The notes below the pieces were generated by a model. It ran no database searches. It had not been told where the DNA came from and worked only from the letters and a program-made list of their open reading frames with translations. A stretch of DNA of 10,527 nucleotides from an uncultured Corynebacterium sp. GTDB lineage: Bacteria; Actinomycetota; Actinomycetes; Mycobacteriales; Mycobacteriaceae. The stretch is from assembly GCF_946221105.1 (NCBI RefSeq), contig NZ_CAMICL010000062.1:1-10527 (forward strand). The letters run 5' to 3'. Of this stretch, positions 6,357 to 10,527 are shown piece after piece (the first letter of the stretch is position 1; each line of letters starts with the position of its first letter). Both the position numbers and the translations under genes were made by a program.

Positions 6357-6902
6357 ATGACCGACAACACAAACCTGAACAACAACACCGAGAACAACTC
6401 CGGCGACGAGGTGCGCAACAACCTCCGCGAGGCCGGCGACGCGCTGCTGTCCGCCGGCTCCGCTATCGGTGCGGCGCTGACCAAGGCCACCGGCGAGCTG
6501 TCGGACCGCTTTAAGACCGCCACCGAGGACGCACGTCAGAACCTGAGCAACGCGAACACCGAGGGCGAGGTGCGCGGCGCCGCCACCAACTTCACGGACG
6601 AGGCGGAGAAGCTCTTCAACAGCCTGCGCGAGCGCGACCTGCAGTTCACAGACGATGTGAAGGCGAAGCTGCGCAGCACTATCGACGACGCACGTGCCGC
6701 GTTCAACGAGCGCCTCGACGGCACCCAGACCGAGGGCATCGAGGGCACCGTGGACGACCTGCGCACCCGCTTCGAGGGGCTGGTGCAGCGCATTCAGGAC
6801 CAGTTCGCCGGCGAGAAGACCGGCGGCGATATCATCGACGGCGAAGTTGTGGACAACACCAAGAACGACACCACCGTCAACGTCGAGGACCTGAAAAAGT
6901 AA
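6357..6902 (+). CDS. Acidic, mostly helical protein in the HbhA position
   Basis: This is a 181-residue protein without a signal peptide or membrane helix. It has an Asn/Thr-rich start ('NTNLNNNTENN', 4-14) and a long amphipathic helical region (about 18-150) with charged heptad-like stretches. The tail is acidic and Asn/Thr-rich ('DIIDGEVVDNTKNDTTVNVE'). Residues 28-46, rich in Ala, Gly and Ser, are the most hydrophobic part. I believe NCBI lists such corynebacterial proteins as a CGLAU_01105-type family, but this is from memory. The mycobacterial gene directly before the DUF2516 gene (Rv0476) is hbhA (Rv0475), also a coiled-coil protein of similar length, so this may be a positional counterpart. 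It lacks the HbhA Lys/Ala/Pro-rich tail, so adhesin function cannot be claimed. AAGGAG lies 6 nt before the ATG. DUF445 ends 14 nt upstream and DUF2516 starts 5 nt downstream. Confidence 0.82.
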   Translation: MTDNTNLNNNTENNSGDEVRNNLREAGDALLSAGSAIGAALTKATGELSDRFKTATEDARQNLSNANTEGEVRGAATNFTDEAEKLFNSLRERDLQFTDDVKAKLRSTIDDARAAFNERLDGTQTEGIEGTVDDLRTRFEGLVQRIQDQFAGEKTGGDIIDGEVVDNTKNDTTVNVEDLKK

Positions 6903-6907
6903 ACGCC

Positions 6908-7222
6908 ATGGATACCGCCGCTGTCAGCCAAATTCACCAGATCATGATGCTGCCGTCCCGCGTGGGAATGGTGCTGATGCTGGTGGTGGGCGTAGCCGGC
7001 GTCGTCGGCGCTGTCATGGCGGCCACCACCCGCGCCGACGCCTTCGAGGCGGCGAACCGCCAGTCCAAGGGCGCCTGGGTGGGCATCCTGGTGCTGGCGG
7101 CGCTGGCGTGCCTGCTGCGCTTCCCGTTCATCGCGTGGTTCGGCGCCGTGGCCATCGGCATCTATTTCTTCGACGTGCGCCCGCAGATTCAGCGCATCTT
7201 AAACGGCGACTACGGCTGGTAG
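6908..7222 (+). CDS. DUF2516 family membrane protein
   Basis: This is a 104-residue actinobacterial membrane protein. It has three hydrophobic segments (about 18-40, 57-70 and 72-88). The loop between the first two is polar ('TTRADAFEAANRQSKG'), and the ending 'YFFDVRPQIQRI' is typical of DUF2516. Function is unknown. It starts 5 nt after the preceding stop with no clear ribosome binding site, so translation is probably coupled. The mycobacterial counterpart, Rv0476, follows hbhA, matching the order here. Its last 13 nt overlap the 3' end of the convergent LmeA-type gene. Confidence 0.88.
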   Translation: MDTAAVSQIHQIMMLPSRVGMVLMLVVGVAGVVGAVMAATTRADAFEAANRQSKGAWVGILVLAALACLLRFPFIAWFGAVAIGIYFFDVRPQIQRILNGDYGW

Positions 7223-7977
7223 GCGGGCTCCGCCGGCTGCAGCTCAGGCTGTTGGGACTGCTGCATCTCCTGCAGCTCCTTGAAGTTCACGTCGTTGCCG
7301 GAAACCGTTACCCGGAGGCCACCGGGGATGACCGTGAAGTCTTCCACGCTCATCCCGCCGGTGGCCTCTTGCGCGACGCCCTGGGACATGGCGGAGCTGA
7401 TCGCGTCGGCGACGTCGTCCGGCAGGGCGAATCCGAATAGCTCGGTGCTGCGCGCCTGGAACGTCAGCTGGCCGTCCTGCATCACCGGCTGCAGCTCAAT
7501 CCCGGCGGCACCCGAGGTGAACACGATGGAAAACGTGCCGGCCTCCTCGTTGGATACCACGTCGGACACGGTGATCACGTTGGCGAGGAAGTTGTCGCCG
7601 ATCTGATCCTGGATCTGCTGGTTCAGCATGGCGCGCACGAAGTCGTTGGGCAGCTCCGTGGTCAGGCGCACGGACTCGGCCACCGGCTCGCCGCCATTCA
7701 GGCGAACGTTGTCCATGTCCACCACGGACGCCGGGGTGCCGGTGATCTGGTCGCCGTTGACCTGAAGGTTGGACTGCTGGTCCACCGTCATGTGCGGGAA
7801 TTTCCCGCCGAGCAGGCCAATGGTCACGGGGCTGGCGCCGAAGGACACTGAGGTGCCTTCGGGGGACTGGGAGGTGACCTGGTGAGCAACGAACGCCCGG
7901 ATGCCTGCCTCCGCCACGATGAACAGCAGCAGCACCGCCACGATGATCGACAGGACAACTTTCCACGCAGTTTTCAT
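7210..7977 (-). CDS. LmeA family (DUF2993) phospholipid-binding protein
   Basis: This is a 255-residue protein with an N-terminal signal anchor or signal peptide ('WKVVLSIIVAVLLLFIVAEA', 5-24) and a large exported domain. The domain has the DUF2993 pattern: 'FGASPVTIGLLGGKFPHMTV' (46-65), repeated beta strands, 'LNQQIQDQI' and a late 'FTVIPGGLRVTVSG' strand. Mycobacterial LmeA (Rv0817c) is a periplasmic DUF2993 protein that binds phospholipid and is needed to keep lipomannan elongation going. This protein is in that family but need not be its orthologue. A Gln/Glu/Pro-rich tail ends the protein. The ATG lies 6 nt after TAAACT, a -10 box overlapping the upstream gene's stop codon, so it may be leaderless. 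The 3' end overlaps the convergent DUF2516 gene by 13 nt. Confidence 0.85.
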   Translation of the reverse strand: MKTAWKVVLSIIVAVLLLFIVAEAGIRAFVAHQVTSQSPEGTSVSFGASPVTIGLLGGKFPHMTVDQQSNLQVNGDQITGTPASVVDMDNVRLNGGEPVAESVRLTTELPNDFVRAMLNQQIQDQIGDNFLANVITVSDVVSNEEAGTFSIVFTSGAAGIELQPVMQDGQLTFQARSTELFGFALPDDVADAISSAMSQGVAQEATGGMSVEDFTVIPGGLRVTVSGNDVNFKELQEMQQSQQPELQPAEPAYQP

Positions 7978-7983
7978 GCGGCC

Positions 7984-7989
7984 AGTTTA
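7984..7989 (-). promoter_or_regulatory. -10 box of the LmeA-type gene (leaderless)
   Basis: Read on the minus strand TAAACT fits TANNNT and ends 6 nt before the ATG at 7977. The TAA of the methyltransferase stop codon (7987-7989) is its first three bases. No Shine-Dalgarno sequence precedes the ATG, which favours a leaderless start separate from the upstream gene. Confidence 0.42.
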
Positions 7990-8739
7990 CGAAGCAGGAG
8001 CGACTGCCTGCCAATCCACAGTGACAAAGTTGTCGGCCAGGCGGCGCCGCTGCGGGTGTACCGGCCAGTCCCGGGCGAGGTCTTCTATGGCGTGGCGCCA
8101 CCGCACCCGGGGGCCGTGCGGGTCCCAGCCGCTGGCGCGTTCCCAGGCCGCGTCGGCGTCGGCAAGAAACTGGTGGATCGGCTCGCCCGGCACGTTGCGG
8201 TGGATCAGCGCCTTAGGCAGCCGCTCCGCCACCTCCGAGGGGTTAGAGGTGTGGAAGGGGCTCCAGGACAGGGTGAGGGTGCGGGGACCGGAGGCGTCGA
8301 GAAGCAGCCATGCGCAACGCCGCCCCAGCTCGTCGCAGGTGCCTTCGATGAAGAGGCCGCCGGGGGCAAGCCCCGCGCACACCGTGCGCCACACGTCCGG
8401 CACCTGGTCCACGTCGTACTGCCGCAGCACATTGAAGGCGCGCACGAGGTGGGGCCGGTAGCCGGCGAGTTCGAAGCCGCCGAGTTCGAAGCGGACGCCG
8501 TCGCGAGGCGGCAGGACGCGCTCCGGGTTGATCTCTAGGCCCACGACCTCGATGTCGGGGCGGATCTGGCGCAGCCACCCGGCCCACTCCACGGTGGTGG
8601 TGTGGGATGCGCCGTAGCCGACGTCCACCGCCAGCGGCGCGGCGGCGGAGCGCAAAAGGGACTGGACCCGCGGGTTAAAGCGGGTCCAGCGGTCTGACCT
8701 GCGCAAACGATTCACCCCGGTGGTGCCGCGGGTGATCAC
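7987..8739 (-). CDS. Class I SAM-dependent methyltransferase-like protein
   Basis: The 250-residue product has a Rossmann-type SAM fold. Motif I is 'AVDVGYGASHTTTVEWA' (37-53), the acidic post-I strand is 'VVGLEINPERV' (65-75), and 'VRAFNVLRQY' (99-108) and 'LAPGGLFIEGTCDELGR' (124-140) are later motifs. The substrate is not recognisable, and no nucleic-acid-binding domain is visible. The GTG at 8739 lacks a ribosome binding site. Upstream of it the frame stays open for 23 codons with a coding look ('GKPYGVITRGTTGVNRLRR' spans the GTG), so the true start may be upstream at a rare codon (CTG at 8778 or ATT at 8796). DUF2505 ends 56 nt upstream of the GTG on the same strand, so translation is probably coupled. 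The fold is clear; the exact start is uncertain. Confidence 0.8.
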   Translation of the reverse strand: MITRGTTGVNRLRRSDRWTRFNPRVQSLLRSAAAPLAVDVGYGASHTTTVEWAGWLRQIRPDIEVVGLEINPERVLPPRDGVRFELGGFELAGYRPHLVRAFNVLRQYDVDQVPDVWRTVCAGLAPGGLFIEGTCDELGRRCAWLLLDASGPRTLTLSWSPFHTSNPSEVAERLPKALIHRNVPGEPIHQFLADADAAWERASGWDPHGPRVRWRHAIEDLARDWPVHPQRRRLADNFVTVDWQAVAPAS

Positions 8740-8795
8740 CCCGTAGGGCTTGCCGGCGGCACCCGGGGTGGCGCGCAGGTTGTGGTAGTGGGGAA

Positions 8796-9287
8796 TTAGA
8801 GGTTCTCGCTAATCCACTGCTCGGTCAGCTTCGCCTCGTTTTCCACGATCTCCTCGAGCGCGTCGGCCACCTTCGGCTCGAGTGCGGCACCCATGAACGG
8901 GATGTTCACCTTCGCCTCGAGCTCGTAGTCTAGCTTGGTGTTGTCGCCGTCGCGGGTGGCGGTGTACTCCGCGCCCAGATCCACCGGGGTGCCCTTCACG
9001 TCGCCGGTCATGGTGTGCTTGGCGGTGTCGCCGTCCAGCTCGCCGACGGTAACCACGCGCTTGAGCTTCAGGTCCTGGGAGACCATGGCCTGCGCTGCCT
9101 CCGGGAGGATGGACTTGGGCAGGATCTCAAACAGGGTGGCGGTGTTGTCCGCGAACTCGTTGAGCTCGCCCGGCTCCGGGGAGAGCTTCTCGGCGATGAA
9201 CTCCCAGTATTCGCGGGTGCTGTAGGCCTGCGCGACCTTCTCGATCGGCTGGTTGATGGTCACAGTGATCTCACTACGTGCAGTCAT
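8796..9287 (-). CDS. DUF2505 family protein (SRPBCC-like fold)
   Basis: This is a 163-residue protein matching DUF2505, an actinobacterial family related to the START/SRPBCC lipid-binding fold. Recognisable parts are the first strand 'EITVTINQPIEKVAQAYSTREYWEF' region (6-30), 'ILPKSILPEAAQAMV' (55-69), 'GTPVDLGAEYTA' (99-110), 'AKVNIPFMGAALEPKVADAL' (125-144) and a C-terminal helix. It has no signal peptide. The ligand is unknown. M. tuberculosis has the same pairing, Rv0481c beside divergent murB (Rv0482), so the neighbourhood is old. The ATG at 9287 has no Shine-Dalgarno sequence but lies 7 nt after TAGTCT, a -10 box, so it is probably leaderless. It is followed by the methyltransferase gene on the same strand. 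Confidence 0.88.
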   Translation of the reverse strand: MTARSEITVTINQPIEKVAQAYSTREYWEFIAEKLSPEPGELNEFADNTATLFEILPKSILPEAAQAMVSQDLKLKRVVTVGELDGDTAKHTMTGDVKGTPVDLGAEYTATRDGDNTKLDYELEAKVNIPFMGAALEPKVADALEEIVENEAKLTEQWISENL

Positions 9288-9294
9288 GGCTCAC

Positions 9295-9304
9295 AGACTA
9301 CCGT
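9295..9304. promoter_or_regulatory. Overlapping divergent -10 boxes for DUF2505 and murB
   Basis: In AGACTACCGT the minus strand reads TAGTCT (9295-9300) and the plus strand reads TACCGT (9299-9304), both fitting TANNNT and sharing the base pairs 9299-9300. Each box is 7 nt from a start codon: GTGAGCC then ATG at 9287 on the minus strand, and TGTGGAC then GTG at 9312 on the plus strand. Neither gene has a ribosome binding site. The -35 regions must lie inside the opposite gene. Confidence 0.5.
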
Positions 9305-9311
9305 TGTGGAC

Positions 9312-10313
9312 GTGATTGCCCCATCATTCGCCTCCCTGACCACGCTGCGCGTCGGCGGTACCCCGGCCGCGGCCTACGAGTGCCATAGTGCCGACGAGCT
9401 CGCCGAAACCGTGGCCAAGCTCGACCGCGACGGCACCCCGCTGCTGGTCGTCGGCGGCGGTTCCAACCTGGTCGTCGCGGACGGTGATCTCGATCTCGCG
9501 GCGGTGCTTGTGCGCAACGAGGGCATCTCGCTTATCGACGACCTCCGGTTGCGCGCCCAAGCCGGCACCGAATGGGACGCAGTGGTCGCCTACGCGGTGG
9601 AGCACGGCCTGGGCGGCATCGAGGCCCTGTCCGGCATCCCCGGCTCCGCCGGCGCGACCCCGGTGCAGAACGTCGGCGCCTACGGCGCGGAGATCGCCGA
9701 CGTGCTCACCCGCGTGCGGCTTTGGGACCGCGAGACGGGCGTGGACGAGTGGGTGCCCGCCTCGTCGCTGGATTTGGCGTACCGGTACTCCAACCTGAAG
9801 TTCACCTCGCGCGCGGTCGTGCTGGAGATCGAGCTGCAGCTGAAGAAGACCGACGAGTCCATCCCTCTGCGCCACCTGGGCGGGGCGCGCGTTTCCTTGG
9901 CTGAGGCCCGCGAGTCCGTGTTGGAGACGCGCCGGGCAAAAGGCATGGTGCTCGACGCCGCCGACCACGACACCTGGTCCGCCGGCTCGTTTTTCACCAA
10001 CCCCGTGGTGTCGTCCGCGCTTGCCGACGAAATCGCCGCCCAGGTCGGCGAGGAGGCGATGCCCCGCTTCGCCGCCGGCGAAGGCAAAGAGAAGCTCTCG
10101 GCGGCCTGGCTCATCGAGCGCGCCGGCTGCCACCGCGGCTTCCCCGGCGAAAACGCTCCGGCGCGCCTGTCCACCAAGCACACCCTCGCCCTGACCAACC
10201 GCGGTAACGCCCGCGCGGCCGACATCGTCGACCTCGCCCGCCGCGTGCAGGCGCAGGTCCGCGACGCGTTCGGGGTGGAGCTGCACCCCGAGCCCGTCTG
10301 GGTCGGCCTCTAG
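9312..10313 (+). CDS. murB: UDP-N-acetylenolpyruvoylglucosamine reductase
   Basis: This cytoplasmic FAD enzyme reduces UDP-GlcNAc-enolpyruvate with NADPH to UDP-MurNAc, the second committed step of peptidoglycan synthesis. The 333-residue product opens with 'SFASLTTLRVGG' (5-16). The FAD-binding segments are 'LLVVGGGSNLVV' (44-55) and 'SGIPGSAGATPVQNVGAYGAE' region (107-127). R158 ('YRYSN') and S226 ('AGSFFTNP', the proton donor) are in place, and E327 ('HPEPVWVG') is the C-terminal catalytic acid. GTG at 9312 is chosen because it lies 7 nt after the TACCGT -10 box; GTG at 9306 would add two residues. Neither has a Shine-Dalgarno sequence. The gene is divergent from DUF2505. The identification is firm. 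Confidence 0.96.
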   Translation: MIAPSFASLTTLRVGGTPAAAYECHSADELAETVAKLDRDGTPLLVVGGGSNLVVADGDLDLAAVLVRNEGISLIDDLRLRAQAGTEWDAVVAYAVEHGLGGIEALSGIPGSAGATPVQNVGAYGAEIADVLTRVRLWDRETGVDEWVPASSLDLAYRYSNLKFTSRAVVLEIELQLKKTDESIPLRHLGGARVSLAEARESVLETRRAKGMVLDAADHDTWSAGSFFTNPVVSSALADEIAAQVGEEAMPRFAAGEGKEKLSAAWLIERAGCHRGFPGENAPARLSTKHTLALTNRGNARAADIVDLARRVQAQVRDAFGVELHPEPVWVGL

Positions 10314-10320
10314 GCGCCGG

Positions 10321-10371
10321 GCCCCAGCCCGTTTCGTGCTCCAGCCTGCTTCGTGCCCCAGCCCCGCTTCC
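10321..10371. repeat. Three degenerate 17-bp tandem repeats after murB
   Basis: Units GCCCCAGCCCGTTTCGT (10321-10337) and GCTCCAGCCTGCTTCGT (10338-10354) agree at 14 of 17 positions. A third, less exact copy with an extra C follows from 10355. They begin 8 nt after the murB stop codon. No gene or signal is recognisable in them. Confidence 0.5.
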
Positions 10372-10388
10372 GCCGCCGCGCACTAGTG

Positions 10389-10458
10389 CAGATGGTGAAA
10401 ACCAAGTGGTGAAAACGCGAAAATTTAGCCGGATTCACCACTTGGTTTTCACCATCTG
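10389..10458. repeat. Perfect 25-bp inverted repeat downstream of murB
   Basis: The arms 10389-10413 and 10434-10458 are perfect reverse complements, separated by a 20-nt loop (10414-10433) that contains AAATTT. Each arm holds the unit TGGTGAA twice, 14 bp apart. The left arm also contains TGGT-GAAA-ACCA, which could form a small GAAA-loop hairpin. The palindrome CACTAGTG (10381-10388) abuts the left end. There is no T-tract after the stem, so it is not a typical terminator. It may be a repeated extragenic palindrome, a multi-site regulator target, or a barrier at the end of murB. Confidence 0.85.
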
Positions 10459-10493
10459 TGGGCGAGCGCGGTCCGATGCCGCAGAGCGCGGAA

Positions 10494-10520
10494 AACCGGC
10501 TACCTACAACCGGCTACTAT
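10494..10520 (+). promoter_or_regulatory. Promoter-like direct repeat for a gene beyond the window
   Basis: AACCGGCTAC occurs twice, at 10494-10503 and 10508-10517, 14 bp apart. The second copy runs into TACTAT (10515-10520), which fits the TANNNT -10 pattern and would start a plus-strand transcript at the very edge of the window. The next gene is not visible, so this remains tentative. Confidence 0.35.
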
Positions 10521-10527
10521 GCCGTTT

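Noticed and set aside
7222..7234. GGCGG-GCT-CCGCC hairpin at the convergent gene ends as a terminator
   Set aside because: It has only five base pairs, a three-base loop and no T-run on either strand.
9324..10286. A 320-codon minus-strand open frame opposite murB
   Set aside because: It is the antisense shadow of murB, with biased composition and no domain.

Overview
The window is high-GC DNA from an actinobacterium, almost certainly a Corynebacterium. The case for this is a sdhC-sdhA-sdhB operon whose SdhA has the corynebacterial 'KDMW..QKDHMNLVSPLNRRKF' start, DUF2516, DUF2505 and LmeA-type (DUF2993) genes, corynebacterial regulator sites (GlxR-like, DtxR-like), and several start codons sitting 6-7 nt after a TANNNT -10 box (leaderless genes). 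It is mainly a conserved housekeeping region. I see no transposase, prophage, CRISPR array, tRNA/rRNA, toxin-antitoxin or defence system.

Layout. Positions 1-124 hold a GC-rich hairpin that probably terminates the leftmost gene. A START/SRPBCC-fold protein (125-589, minus) is divergent from the succinate dehydrogenase operon sdhC (856-1629), sdhA (1651-3729) and sdhB (3729-4478). The 266-nt intergenic region between them carries a DtxR-box-like palindrome, a GlxR-like site, RamA-type G-runs and the sdh promoter. After sdhB comes a two-helix membrane protein (4592-4960) with its own promoter, closed by a strong terminator (4989-5022).

A second plus-strand cluster follows: a DUF445 membrane protein (5059-6342), a helical acidic protein (6357-6902) and a DUF2516 membrane protein (6908-7222). 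Its end overlaps a convergent minus-strand cluster: LmeA/DUF2993 lipid-binding protein (7210-7977), SAM-dependent methyltransferase (7987-8739) and DUF2505 protein (8796-9287). DUF2505 is divergent from murB (9312-10313) across only 24 nt, where two back-to-back -10 boxes appear to drive two leaderless genes. The last 214 nt hold degenerate tandem repeats, a perfect 25-bp inverted repeat and a promoter-like sequence for a gene beyond the window.

Functionally, SdhCAB links the TCA cycle to menaquinone, and MurB makes UDP-MurNAc for peptidoglycan. The genes between look like envelope and lipid-binding functions. The stretch from the helical protein to murB resembles, by gene order, the mycobacterial hbhA-Rv0476 ... 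Rv0481c-murB region (recalled, not searched). The items most worth checking are the divergent leaderless promoter, the DtxR-like box beside sdhCAB, the gene in the HbhA position, the methyltransferase start and the inverted repeat after murB.
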